Origin: Arthrobacter sp. Alg241-R88
GTDB taxonomy: Bacteria; Actinomycetota; Actinomycetes; Actinomycetales; Micrococcaceae
NCBI RefSeq assembly: GCF_900537115.1
Contig: NZ_UNRG01000001.1
Coordinates: 683,121 to 747,120, forward strand
Reading direction: 5' to 3'
Length of the DNA: 64,000 nt
Shown: piece after piece, positions 56,080 through 64,000 of the stretch
Layout of the letters: the number at the start of each line of letters is the position of its first letter
How positions within the stretch are numbered: position 1 is the stretch's first letter
The notes under the pieces: model-generated
Seen by the model: the letters and a program-made list of their open reading frames with translations, nothing else
What the model was told of the DNA's origin: nothing
Database searches by the model: none
Position numbers and translations under genes: made by a program

Positions 56080-57372
56080 TCACAATCTACCTGCAGCCTT
56101 GAGCCTGATGTACATATCCGCCAGCTGTGGCGGGAGCTCCTGCGGCTCGGCGTCCACAACTTCCACGCCATGGTGCCGGAGTTCGGCGGTGACCGCTGCG
56201 CGCTGCAAAAGCGCGCGTTCGGCGGCGGCGGCGCGGAAGACACCGGCGGCGCTGTCACGTTCCCGCAGCATCATCCCGAGCTGGGGGTCCCGGACGGCCG
56301 CCACCACCACCACGTGCTGGCGGGCCAGTTGGACCGCAGTGGGGATGAGGCCCTCCTCGGGCGCGCCGCCCTCCAGGGAGGTCAGCAGCACCACCAGGGA
56401 CCGGTGGGCGGACACGGCGCGGACCTGCCCCGGGATCGCCGACCAGTCCAGTTCGATGAGTTCGGCTTCCAGTGGGGCCATCGCCTGGACCAGCTGGCCC
56501 AGGAGATTACCCTGCCCGGCCGATCCCGCCCTGGCCCGCGTCCGGCGGTCAAAGGCCAGGAAGTCCACCCGGTCTCCGCCCCTTTCCGCAAGGACTCCCA
56601 GCAGGAGGGCCGCTTCCATTCCGGTATCCAGGCGGGGCTCGTCGTCGATCCTTGCTGCCGAGGTCCTGGACGTGTCCAGAACCATCACGACGCGCCGGTC
56701 GCGCTCCGGCCGCCAGGTGCGCACCACTACGGCAGACCGGCGGGCCGTAGCCCGCCAGTCAATGGACCGGACGTCGTCGCCGCGGACGTAGTCACGCAGC
56801 GAATCAAACTCGGTGCCGGCACCCCTGATCTGGACGGCGGCCTTGCCGTCGAGCTCGCGGAGCTTACGCAGTTTGGACGGCAGGTGCCGCCGGGAATGAA
56901 AAGGAGGCAGGACCCGCAGTACCCCGGGGCAGTCGACGGTCCGCTGACGGGCTGCCAGCAGCAACGGACCGTAGGAGCGGACGGTGACGTGGGGGGCCTT
57001 GAGGTCTCCGCGCCTGGCAGGCTGCAGCCGCACACTGGTCCGCCGGCCTTCGCCAGCCGGCACGTTGATGTCCTGGACAGGATTTTGTGCGCCGGCGGAG
57101 GGCTGCCACGCATCACGGACGGTCCCGCGCAACCGGCGCCGTCCATCGTTCCGGACGGTAAGCACAGAGTTCGCGGTTCCATGCAGCGTCACGTTGCCGG
57201 GCTCCCGGCGCACCACCCGGACGCGGCGCAGCGAGCCGGCCAGGACAAGGTCCACGGCTGCCAGGGCCAGCAGGCAGCCGGCCACGAGGAAGACCGTGCC
57301 CCATCCGGGCACCAGCAGGACCGGCACCAGGCCCAGCAGCACCAGCACCACAAAACGCCCGGAAATGGCCAT
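56080..57372 (-). CDS. DUF58 domain protein (MoxR partner)
   Basis: A 430-residue protein. Two N-terminal membrane helices (LVLLGLVPVLLVPGWGTVFL region) are followed by a beta-rich domain. The DUF58 signature is FDSLRDYVRGDDVRSIDWRA, then RRVVMVLDTSRTS, resembling a von Willebrand A-type MIDAS. These proteins work with MoxR ATPases in assembling or activating cell-envelope enzymes. Its ATG overlaps the moxR stop by one base (TAATG). Confidence 0.9.
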   Translation of the reverse strand: MAISGRFVVLVLLGLVPVLLVPGWGTVFLVAGCLLALAAVDLVLAGSLRRVRVVRREPGNVTLHGTANSVLTVRNDGRRRLRGTVRDAWQPSAGAQNPVQDINVPAGEGRRTSVRLQPARRGDLKAPHVTVRSYGPLLLAARQRTVDCPGVLRVLPPFHSRRHLPSKLRKLRELDGKAAVQIRGAGTEFDSLRDYVRGDDVRSIDWRATARRSAVVVRTWRPERDRRVVMVLDTSRTSAARIDDEPRLDTGMEAALLLGVLAERGGDRVDFLAFDRRTRARAGSAGQGNLLGQLVQAMAPLEAELIELDWSAIPGQVRAVSAHRSLVVLLTSLEGGAPEEGLIPTAVQLARQHVVVVAAVRDPQLGMMLRERDSAAGVFRAAAAERALLQRAAVTAELRHHGVEVVDAEPQELPPQLADMYIRLKAAGRL

Positions 57373-58364
57373 TAGCGCGGAACAGGTACGGAAGCGAGGA
57401 TGCTGGCGAGGACATCGTCCACCCGCACCCCGTCCATCTGCGCTTCAGGCTGGAGAGTCACCCGGTGCCGCAGGCAGGGCAGGGCCAGCGCCTTGACGTC
57501 ATCGGGTGTGACGAAACCCCGTCCCGACAGCCAGGCCCAGGACCGCGATGTGTTCAGCAATGCCGTGGCGCCGCGGGGCGAGACGCCCAACTGGAAGGAT
57601 GGTGCCGACCGCGTGGCCCGGGCCAGGTCCACGATGTAGCCAATAATCTCGGGCTCGACGGCAACGGTGGCCACCGCCTCCCGGGCCCGCTCAAGGTCCG
57701 CCGCACCTGCCACCGGCCGGACGCCAGCGGCTGCAAGGTCACGCGGATCGAAACCGGCGGCGTGGCGGCGGATCACTTCCATCTCGTCCCGGCGCTCGGG
57801 CAAGGGCATGGTGAGCTTCAGCAGGAAGCGGTCCAGCTGTGCCTCGGGGAGTGGATAAGTGCCCTCGTACTCCACCGGGTTTTGGGTGGCGGCAACAAGG
57901 AATGGTGAGGGCAGCGGCCGCGATACGCCGTCCACCGAGACCTGCCGCTCCTCCATGGCCTCGAGCAGCGACGCCTGGGTCTTGGGCGGGGTCCGGTTGA
58001 TTTCGTCGGCGAGCAGGAGGTTAGTGAACACGGGCCCCTCCCGGAACGAGAACTCGGAGCTGTGGGAGTCGTACACCAGGGAACCGGTGACGTCACCCGG
58101 CATCAGGTCCGGGGTGAACTGCACCCGTTTGGTGTCAAGGCTCAGGGCCGCGGACAACGCCCGCACCAACAGGGTCTTGGCCACGCCCGGCACACCTTCC
58201 AGCAGCACATGCCCCTGTGACAGCAGGGCAATCAGCAGCCCCGTGACGGTGGCGTCCTGCCCCACCACGGCCTTCGCCACCTCATGGCGCACGTCCAGCA
58301 GCGCCTGACGGGCGGCATCATGGGTATTGTCAAGGACCCGGGGGCCGCTGCCTTGTTCGCTCAT
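57372..58364 (-). CDS. moxR: MoxR-family AAA+ ATPase
   Basis: A 330-residue ATPase. Walker A is GVPGVAKTLLV (Lys63). Walker B is NLLLADEINRTPPKTQASLLEAM. The sensor and adjacent motifs are VAATQNPVEYEGTYPLPEAQ and LDRFLLKLTMPLPE. MoxR proteins act as chaperone-like ATPases with DUF58/VWA partners, here encoded next to it. The start ATG lies within the end of the DUF4350 gene. Confidence 0.94.
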   Translation of the reverse strand: MSEQGSGPRVLDNTHDAARQALLDVRHEVAKAVVGQDATVTGLLIALLSQGHVLLEGVPGVAKTLLVRALSAALSLDTKRVQFTPDLMPGDVTGSLVYDSHSSEFSFREGPVFTNLLLADEINRTPPKTQASLLEAMEERQVSVDGVSRPLPSPFLVAATQNPVEYEGTYPLPEAQLDRFLLKLTMPLPERRDEMEVIRRHAAGFDPRDLAAAGVRPVAGAADLERAREAVATVAVEPEIIGYIVDLARATRSAPSFQLGVSPRGATALLNTSRSWAWLSGRGFVTPDDVKALALPCLRHRVTLQPEAQMDGVRVDDVLASILASVPVPR

Positions 58365-59560
58365 CGGCTACTGACCTCTTTCTCTAGGGTGTCCAGTTCC
58401 TGCGACCAGGCCATAAGCCGTGCCTCGCTGCGGGGACGTTCGTTGAGCAGTTGTTTGATCTCCTGGGAGGGCCGGTCCAGGAACCGCGCCGTGGCTTCCG
58501 CAGTGTCGTCCGCGGTGGCACCCGGCCCCAGCCGAAGCTTCCGGGCCAGCCGCACCAGCGTCCCGGCCCGCAGGTTGTCCCGTGCCTGGCCGATCGCATG
58601 CGAGTCATGGTAGAGCCGGGCCCTTCCCTCTGCCGTCTCCACAGCCTTGACCACCACGGGCAGCGGCTCGAAAACCAGCGGCCCGTGGCGCCGGCCCCGC
58701 CAAAGGATGGCCGCCAGGGCCACCAGGGCGAGCCAGAGGCCAAGGAAACGGGCCCAGTCCGGTGCCAGCTCATCGAGCGTCTGCGGCGAACCGGACGCCT
58801 CCAGGTCAGCCACGGACGGCAGGTACCAGACCAGGTCCGCTGAACGGCCAAGGGTCCGGATCGCGAGGGCGGCGTTGCCCAGTTCGTCGAGCCGTTCGTT
58901 GCTGAGGATGGCCGTGCTGCCCAGGACCGAGAGGTGCCCGTCGCCGCTTACGGTCAGCAGACCGGCGGCGGAGCCCGTGGGCCGGTAGCAGGACGTCCCG
59001 CCGTCGTACACGAAGCCGGCCTCGCCGGAGACGGCACCGGCGGCTTCCGCATCCGGGAGCGCGCAGCCGGGCTCGAGGACTGTTGATGCCTCCGGCACCA
59101 CACCGGCCTGGCTGATCCCGCTGTCCAGCGCGGCGAGCGTCTGCAGCCGGGGCGATACAACCACCACGGTCTTCGCGGCGCCGGACAGTTCACGCAGCCG
59201 GGAGTCATCCAGGAACCCGTCCCGGTCGTACAGCAGGAGCGTGGGGGAGTCGCCGGCGGCAAGGGCGGCCATCGCGTCTTCGAACGTGGCGGCGTCCCGG
59301 ACGTCAACCCCGTGGCGGCCCAATATTTGGGTGACAGCCCGTGCCCCCTCTGGTCCCGGGTTATGGACGGATAAGGCAACGCCGTCGCCCTTGGGGGCGA
59401 GCTGTCCCCAGATGACCAGCCCCAAGGCCACGGCCACGACTGCTGCCACGGCAGCAAGGGCGCGGTGCCGGCGGAGCCACCGAAGCGGATTCCTGCCGGC
59501 AACCCCGGTTTCGGCGCTGTGGCGCTCCGTGTCCGCAGCGTCGGAAACCACTCCGGTCAT
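58361..59560 (-). CDS. DUF4350 domain membrane protein
   Basis: A 399-residue protein. One membrane helix at about 31-50 (RALAAVAAVVAVALGLVIWG), an extracytoplasmic Rossmann-like domain (GPEGARAVTQILGRHGVDVR, TLLLYDRDGFLDDSRLREL), a second helix at about 275-292 (LGLWLALVALAAILW), and a cytoplasmic tail. Typical DUF4350 companion of MoxR/DUF58. Overlaps both neighbours by 4 bases. Confidence 0.88.
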   Translation of the reverse strand: MTGVVSDAADTERHSAETGVAGRNPLRWLRRHRALAAVAAVVAVALGLVIWGQLAPKGDGVALSVHNPGPEGARAVTQILGRHGVDVRDAATFEDAMAALAAGDSPTLLLYDRDGFLDDSRLRELSGAAKTVVVVSPRLQTLAALDSGISQAGVVPEASTVLEPGCALPDAEAAGAVSGEAGFVYDGGTSCYRPTGSAAGLLTVSGDGHLSVLGSTAILSNERLDELGNAALAIRTLGRSADLVWYLPSVADLEASGSPQTLDELAPDWARFLGLWLALVALAAILWRGRRHGPLVFEPLPVVVKAVETAEGRARLYHDSHAIGQARDNLRAGTLVRLARKLRLGPGATADDTAEATARFLDRPSQEIKQLLNERPRSEARLMAWSQELDTLEKEVSSR

Positions 59561-60222
59561 GGCAGCGCCGCCCGATCCTGCTGCTGGGCGTCATTTTGCT
59601 GGTCCACGTTCTTGGCAGGCTTCATCGACTCGAGATGTTGGTCCAGGCCGGCAATCGCCCGGTAGTCAGAGCTGCCCGCCGTCCAGTTTCCGTAGCGCAC
59701 TGCGTCGAAAGTCCTGGCGGCCTGGTGGAGGCGTGCCGCTTCAACCGGGAACGGAACGGACAGGACGAGGACCACTTCGTCAGCGGTCCGGCCCGGCTGC
59801 GGATCAACGACCGTACGGTCTTCCGCGGAACGGACCAGCGCGCGGAACCGGTCGACGACGGCGTCCCCCCACTTGCCTGCTGCGGCCGAGGCTTCCGCGC
59901 GCAGCCGGTAGTCGGAAGCTGTCAGTTCAGTGTCCGGCTCGAAGACTTCCTTGCGTTGCCGGGTCTTCGGGTTCAGGCGGGGCCGGGCCAGGATCACGGC
60001 GACGGCGATGACTACCGCGATGACGATTCCGATGACCGGGCTCGGCACCGGGCCCGCTTCGCCGGCAGGCCCGTCCAGGGACAGCAGCCAGTCCAGGAAA
60101 CTTCGCCACAGCGAGTCCAGCCAACCCGGTTCGGCGTCCCGGTATTCGGATTTAGCGAGTTCCTCAGTTGCCCACCGCCGGGCTTCCTCAGCCCCCGGGA
60201 GCACAGGAGGTTCAGCGGACAT
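59557..60222 (-). CDS. DUF4129 domain membrane protein
   Basis: A 221-residue protein with one membrane helix at about 63-81 (VIGIVIAVVIAVAVILA) between an N-terminal 60 residues rich in Glu and Trp and a C-terminal DUF4129 domain (YRLRAEASAAAGKWGDAVVD, GRTADEVVL). Found in MoxR/DUF58 and transglutaminase clusters. Its start overlaps the end of the upstream gene by 11 bases. Confidence 0.85.
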   Translation of the reverse strand: MSAEPPVLPGAEEARRWATEELAKSEYRDAEPGWLDSLWRSFLDWLLSLDGPAGEAGPVPSPVIGIVIAVVIAVAVILARPRLNPKTRQRKEVFEPDTELTASDYRLRAEASAAAGKWGDAVVDRFRALVRSAEDRTVVDPQPGRTADEVVLVLSVPFPVEAARLHQAARTFDAVRYGNWTAGSSDYRAIAGLDQHLESMKPAKNVDQQNDAQQQDRAALP

Positions 60223-61684
60223 TCGGCCAGGCTCCGCCGGGGCTTGTCCCGGGACGAGGGCCCGGCCCCGATGCAGTCATCCCGCGTCCGGGGATTCCTT
60301 CCGGATCGGCGCCGGTTTCCAGCAGGCGGAGCAGCGCGATGTCCAGCCCGTCCTTCCGCATCCGAAGATCCATGTAGAGCAACGCCATCACCGACGTTTG
60401 GAAGGCATAGCCCACTGCGCCGATCAGTGCACCCAGGACGGCAGTGGCCGCGCCGACTGCAACGGCGATGGTGACCTCCTGCTCAGTGCCGCCGTGCGGC
60501 GAGATGAAACCGCCAAGGAAGGTGGGCAGCAGGCTCACCGGGATCGCCACCACCTGCCCGATGATGCCCACCATGATGCTCACCACCAAGGTGATCCCGA
60601 AGATGCGCCACCAGTTGGCGCGGGTGAGTGCCCAGGAGCGGCGCAGGCCATCAAGGGCGCTAAGTTCTTCAATGACGACGGTGGCAGGGGCCACCATCAG
60701 CTTGATATAGATCCACACAAACACGGCAATAAAAGCCGGCACCAGGGGAATGAGCAGCAGGGCTCCCGTGCCTTCCAGGCCGGCGACCAGCCCCACGGCG
60801 ACCGCTGCAGTGACCAGAAACCCGAGCAGGCCCGCCACCATCATCAGCGCGGCCAGGCGGATCAGCGTCCAGGTCCGCGAACGTGCCAGGCCCCACATCT
60901 GCCGGAAGCCGGTAGGGCGGTTGAGGATGGACCTCGCTACGGGCACCACCATTGCGCCCTGGAGCACGGCCGAGATAAAAAGCGTCAGGACACCTACCAG
61001 CAGGATGGTGGCCAGAAAGCCCAGGCCGAGGGAGGCAAGGTCGGCAGGACTGGCGCTCTCCGCCCAGGTTTCAAAGGAGACCAGGGAGGTGGCCGTCACG
61101 GCCGTGATCACGGCGGCGAGGATGGCTGCGAGCGATTGCGCGAGGACGGCGGCGCCCAGCATGGCTTTTGCGTTGCGCCGGATCGTCTGGAAGGAGCCGT
61201 CCAGGATCTCACCGAACATCAGGGGGCGCAGCGGAACAATGCCGGGTTTGGGCGGGGCCACGTAACGGGGCTGGCCGTAGGGTTGCTGGCCGTAACCCGG
61301 GTACTGGTACGGGGATTGCGGTGCGCCCCACTGCTGCTGCCCCGGCCCGGGTCCCCAAACAGGCTGGCCGCCCCATTCAGGCTGTTTGTTCCACTCGGGC
61401 TGTATGTTCCACTCGGGCTGGCCGCCTGATTCAGGCTGTTTGCCCCACGCGGGCGCCGCACCCCAGCCCGCCTGGCCATAAGTGGGAGGCGCGGGCTGCA
61501 CATTTGCGCCGAAGCCCGCTACGCCGTCGTCGCTGCCTCGGCTGCCGGCGCCCGGGCCGCCGTCAGCGCCGGGGCCTTGGGCGCCGCCGTCGTTAGCGCC
61601 AGGGCCTTGGTTGCTGGCGCCACCGCCTTTGGCGGACCGGTCCCAGCCCTGGGGCTGTTGCGCGCCCGGATCCTCTTGTGACAC
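60212..61684 (-). CDS. Multi-pass membrane protein (GPDP-type membrane domain) with Gln/Pro/Trp-rich N-terminus
   Basis: A 490-residue protein. The first 160 residues are disordered, rich in Gly, Gln, Pro and Trp, and carry a hexapeptide repeat. The rest holds about six membrane helices (for example LGLGFLATILLVGVLTLFIS and IFGITLVVSIMVGIIGQVVA) with GIVPLRPLMFGEILDGSFQTI at the entry, the hallmark of the glycerophosphoryl diester phosphodiesterase membrane domain. GTG 61684 is chosen because AAGGGT precedes it. It is the first gene of the MoxR operon, divergent from mtrA. Confidence 0.82.
   Translation of the reverse strand: MSQEDPGAQQPQGWDRSAKGGGASNQGPGANDGGAQGPGADGGPGAGSRGSDDGVAGFGANVQPAPPTYGQAGWGAAPAWGKQPESGGQPEWNIQPEWNKQPEWGGQPVWGPGPGQQQWGAPQSPYQYPGYGQQPYGQPRYVAPPKPGIVPLRPLMFGEILDGSFQTIRRNAKAMLGAAVLAQSLAAILAAVITAVTATSLVSFETWAESASPADLASLGLGFLATILLVGVLTLFISAVLQGAMVVPVARSILNRPTGFRQMWGLARSRTWTLIRLAALMMVAGLLGFLVTAAVAVGLVAGLEGTGALLLIPLVPAFIAVFVWIYIKLMVAPATVVIEELSALDGLRRSWALTRANWWRIFGITLVVSIMVGIIGQVVAIPVSLLPTFLGGFISPHGGTEQEVTIAVAVGAATAVLGALIGAVGYAFQTSVMALLYMDLRMRKDGLDIALLRLLETGADPEGIPGRGMTASGPGPRPGTSPGGAWPNVR
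61362..61451 (-). repeat. Five 18-base tandem units encoding a Pro-Glu-Trp hexapeptide
   Basis: Five consecutive 18-base units (61362, 61380, 61398, 61416, 61434) share the core GGCTG...CA or CG. In the minus-strand protein they give PESGGQ, PEWNIQ, PEWNKQ, PEWGGQ and PVWGPG. Confidence 0.85.
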
Positions 61685-61865
61685 CCTTGTTCCTTCCCCC
61701 GTAGCTGTGCACCGGCTGTCGGTGCCCGGGCCGCAGCAAACGGTGGGCACCGGGAACGTCCGGCTTCGTCCCAGCCTATAGTTCCGCAGGCGGGCCACCT
61801 AGCGTTCCGCCATGCCGCAGCGCCCTGAACAGGACAAAGCCTGCCTGATAAGGGAATATATAACT

Positions 61866-62540
61866 ATGAAGGCACGCATTCTGGTGGTAGACGATGACGA
61901 AGCGCTGGCCGAAATGATCGGAATTGTTCTTCGCAATGACGGCTTCGAGCCGGTCTTCTGCGCCGACGGCGCCAAGGCGCTTGACGTATTCCGTTCATCC
62001 CGGCCGGACCTTGTCCTGTTGGACCTTATGCTTCCCGGCGTGGACGGCATTGAGGTCTGTCGGCAGATCCGTGCCGAGTCTGACGTGCCCATCGTGATGC
62101 TCACTGCCAAGGCCGACACCTCCGACGTCGTCCGCGGCCTGGAGTCCGGCGCCGATGACTACGTGCCCAAGCCGTTCAAGCCGGCCGAGCTCGTGGCCCG
62201 TGTCCGCGCCCGGCTTCGGCCCGGTGACCAGAAGGCGCCGGAAACCCTGAAGATTGCGGACATCACCATCGACGTCGCGGGGCACACCGTGAGCAGGGGC
62301 AATGAGCGGATCTCCCTCACGCCGCTGGAGTTCGATCTCCTGGTTGCCCTTGCCCGCAAGCCGTGGCAGGTGTTTACCCGCGAACTGCTGCTCGAGCAGG
62401 TCTGGGGGTACCGCCACGCCGCCGACACGCGGCTGGTCAATGTCCATGTCCAGCGCCTCCGGTCAAAAATCGAGCAGGACCCGGAAGCCCCGGAAGTTGT
62501 ATTAACGGTGCGTGGTGTCGGCTACAAAGCAGGGGCCTGA
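61866..62540 (+). CDS. mtrA: Response regulator MtrA
   Basis: A 224-residue OmpR-type regulator that controls cell division and envelope genes in actinobacteria. The receiver domain has acidic VVDDDEAL, phosphoacceptor Asp53 in LVLLDLMLPGVDGIEVC, and Lys in YVPKPFKPAEL. The winged-helix domain (about 130-224) has SLTPLEFDLLVALARKPWQVF and VWGYRHAADTRLVNVHVQRL. The match to mycobacterial MtrA is strong. ATG 61866 follows AAGGGA. The in-frame extension from 61812 is not family-like. Confidence 0.96.
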   Translation: MKARILVVDDDEALAEMIGIVLRNDGFEPVFCADGAKALDVFRSSRPDLVLLDLMLPGVDGIEVCRQIRAESDVPIVMLTAKADTSDVVRGLESGADDYVPKPFKPAELVARVRARLRPGDQKAPETLKIADITIDVAGHTVSRGNERISLTPLEFDLLVALARKPWQVFTRELLLEQVWGYRHAADTRLVNVHVQRLRSKIEQDPEAPEVVLTVRGVGYKAGA

Positions 62541-64000
62541 CCCCGCAGTTCCCAAGGGGGGACCTGCCAACGCGCCCGCCGCGGGAGATTCTCCCGAATC
62601 CCACGTCGGGCCTGACCGGCCTGAGCCCCGCAAGGCCCCGGAGCATACCGATGCCGTAACAGCCGGCTTCCAGAGGCTGTCCTTCCGCGCCCGGATCTGG
62701 CGGCGGCGCACCCTGATCGTCACCCTGCGCGTTGCCCGGCTGGTTCGAACCGGGTTCCGGCGGTTCCTGCCGGCGCTCCGGTATATAGGGCGTGCCCTGC
62801 ACCGGCGGTGGCGCCGGTCCCTGCAGTTCCGTACCGTCCTCACCACCCTGATGCTCGCGGTCACCTCGTTTGCGGTGGTTGGCGCGTACCTGTCCAACCA
62901 GATCGCCAACAACCTGTTCCAGGAGCGGCTGACCCAGGCCGAGTCGGAGACCCGCTACAACGTCAAGCAGGTCCAGGACACCTTCGACGGCGCCCAGGTC
63001 ACCGACCAGTCCAGCGTGATCACCCTGGTGTACGACACCCTCAACGCGGTGGAGGGCCGGGGCTCGGTGATCCAGCGGAGGTATGTCTTCGAGGCCGTGC
63101 CGGAACAGACCAAACCCCGCAACCGGTGGGTGGAGTCACGGGCTTCGGACCAGCTGACAGTCAGCGTTATCCCGCCTGAGCTGCGTAAGGCCGTGCAGGA
63201 GTCGGGCAAGGACCAGTACTGGGCGTCCACCGTGATCCCGGTTGGCACTGAGGACCGTCCCGGCATTGCCGTGGGCAACAAGGTGACCTTCAATGGCACC
63301 GTTTATGAGCTGTACCTTATTTACGATCTGAACACCGCGCAGCAGACCCTCGACGAGATCCAAAGCGTGCTGTGGGCGGGCGGCGCCGTGCTGGTCCTGA
63401 TGATCGGTGCCATTGCCTGGTACGTCACCCGCAACGTCGTCAGCCCGGTCAGCCACGCGGCGATGGTGTCCGAAAAGCTGGCGGCCGGCCAGTTGCAGGA
63501 GCGGATGGTGGTCCGGGGCGAGGACGAGGTTGCCCGCCTTGGCGCCTCCTTCAACCACATGGCAGCAAGCCTCCAGGAGCAGATCACGCAACTGGCCACG
63601 CTGTCCCAGATGCAGCAGCGCTTCGTGTCCGACGTCTCCCACGAACTGCGGACACCGTTGACCACCGTCCGGATGGCAGCGGAAGTGCTGTACGACGCGC
63701 GGGAAGAATTCGATCCCATCAACAAGCGCTCTGCCGAGCTCCTGTACAACCAGGTGGAGCGTTTCCAGTCCCTCCTGTCGGACCTGCTGGAGATCTCTCG
63801 CTTCGACGCCGGCGTGGCCGTGCTGGACGCTGAGCCGGAGGACATCCTGCAGGTGGTGGCCCACGTCATTGAAGGGGCGGCGCCGGTAGCAGCCGAGTAC
63901 GGCTCCGAAATCATCCTCAGCGCCCCCGGCGGCGCCATCATTGCGGAAATGGATGCCCGCAGGATCGACAGGATCCTTCGGAACCTCATCCTCAACGCCG
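62515..64000 (+). CDS. mtrB: Sensor histidine kinase MtrB (3' end outside window)
   Basis: At least 495 residues, cut by the window end. The frame opens after a stop at 62503, so the start is GTG 62515 (or 62512), 26-29 bases inside mtrA. A disordered N-terminus rich in basic residues leads to TM1 at about 108-128 (LTTLMLAVTSFAVVGAYLS). An extracytoplasmic sensor follows, then TM2 at about 285-305. HAMP and kinase core: RGEDEVARLGASFNHMA, and His376 in VSDVSHELRTPLTTV. The N-box is just reached (LRNLILNA). Confidence 0.93.
   Translation, partial: MSATKQGPDPAVPKGGPANAPAAGDSPESHVGPDRPEPRKAPEHTDAVTAGFQRLSFRARIWRRRTLIVTLRVARLVRTGFRRFLPALRYIGRALHRRWRRSLQFRTVLTTLMLAVTSFAVVGAYLSNQIANNLFQERLTQAESETRYNVKQVQDTFDGAQVTDQSSVITLVYDTLNAVEGRGSVIQRRYVFEAVPEQTKPRNRWVESRASDQLTVSVIPPELRKAVQESGKDQYWASTVIPVGTEDRPGIAVGNKVTFNGTVYELYLIYDLNTAQQTLDEIQSVLWAGGAVLVLMIGAIAWYVTRNVVSPVSHAAMVSEKLAAGQLQERMVVRGEDEVARLGASFNHMAASLQEQITQLATLSQMQQRFVSDVSHELRTPLTTVRMAAEVLYDAREEFDPINKRSAELLYNQVERFQSLLSDLLEISRFDAGVAVLDAEPEDILQVVAHVIEGAAPVAAEYGSEIILSAPGGAIIAEMDARRIDRILRNLILNA

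Overview
The window is a contiguous piece of a high-GC actinobacterial chromosome. Protein sequences and gene order fit the Micrococcales, most likely Arthrobacter or Pseudarthrobacter. The signs are a coproporphyrin-type haem operon, AdnAB helicase-nuclease, UvrD2 with an HRDC tail, MtrAB, SigK/RskA, many GTG/TTG starts and ATGA/GTGA stop-start overlaps. No IS element, prophage, CRISPR array or rRNA gene was seen. Nearly all of it is ordinary core genome, and the interest lies in gene neighbourhoods, odd active sites and intergenic palindromes.

Layout. 1-7113: haem biosynthesis operon hemQ(partial)-hemH-hemC-hemD-hemB-(LLM flavin oxidoreductase)-hemL, closed by a bidirectional terminator. 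7227-9677: polar amino-acid ABC importer on the minus strand. 10008-23299: DNA maintenance block with a DEDDh exonuclease, an alkyltransferase-like protein, adnA-adnB, an aminoglycoside-phosphotransferase-fold protein, nudC, uvrD2 and a YgjP-like metalloprotein. 23306-29233: zincin-like DUF2342 protein, Lon/PDZ protein and the large UPF0182 membrane protein. 29367-29656: two tandem initiator tRNA genes with hairpin terminators. 29796-35258: orphan cytochrome b, photolyase, PspA and a TPM-domain coiled-coil membrane protein.

35545-45363: HtrA-like protease, etfBA plus a PIG-L deacetylase, SigK/RskA with a SigK-like promoter, trmL plus a J-domain protein, a lipoprotein, and a DoxX gene divergent from a winged-helix regulator with SufR-like cysteines. 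45419-47922: cysteine desulfurase and mnmA, which supply and use sulfur for tRNA thiolation. 48163-53756: oligopeptide/dipeptide ABC importer. 53848-55325: chorismate mutase coupled to a MetE-C-like protein. 55331-61684 (minus): six-gene MoxR/DUF58 operon. 61866-64000: mtrA and the start of mtrB, cut by the window edge.

I did not find a clearly new defence or mobile system. The best leads are the predicted Fe-S-sensing regulator with its palindromic divergent promoter beside the desulfurase, the TPM-PspA pair, the LLM oxidoreductase inside the haem operon, and the MoxR operon that ends in DUF4166 next to mtrAB. All function calls come from reading the translated sequence and remembered family knowledge. 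No database search was run.
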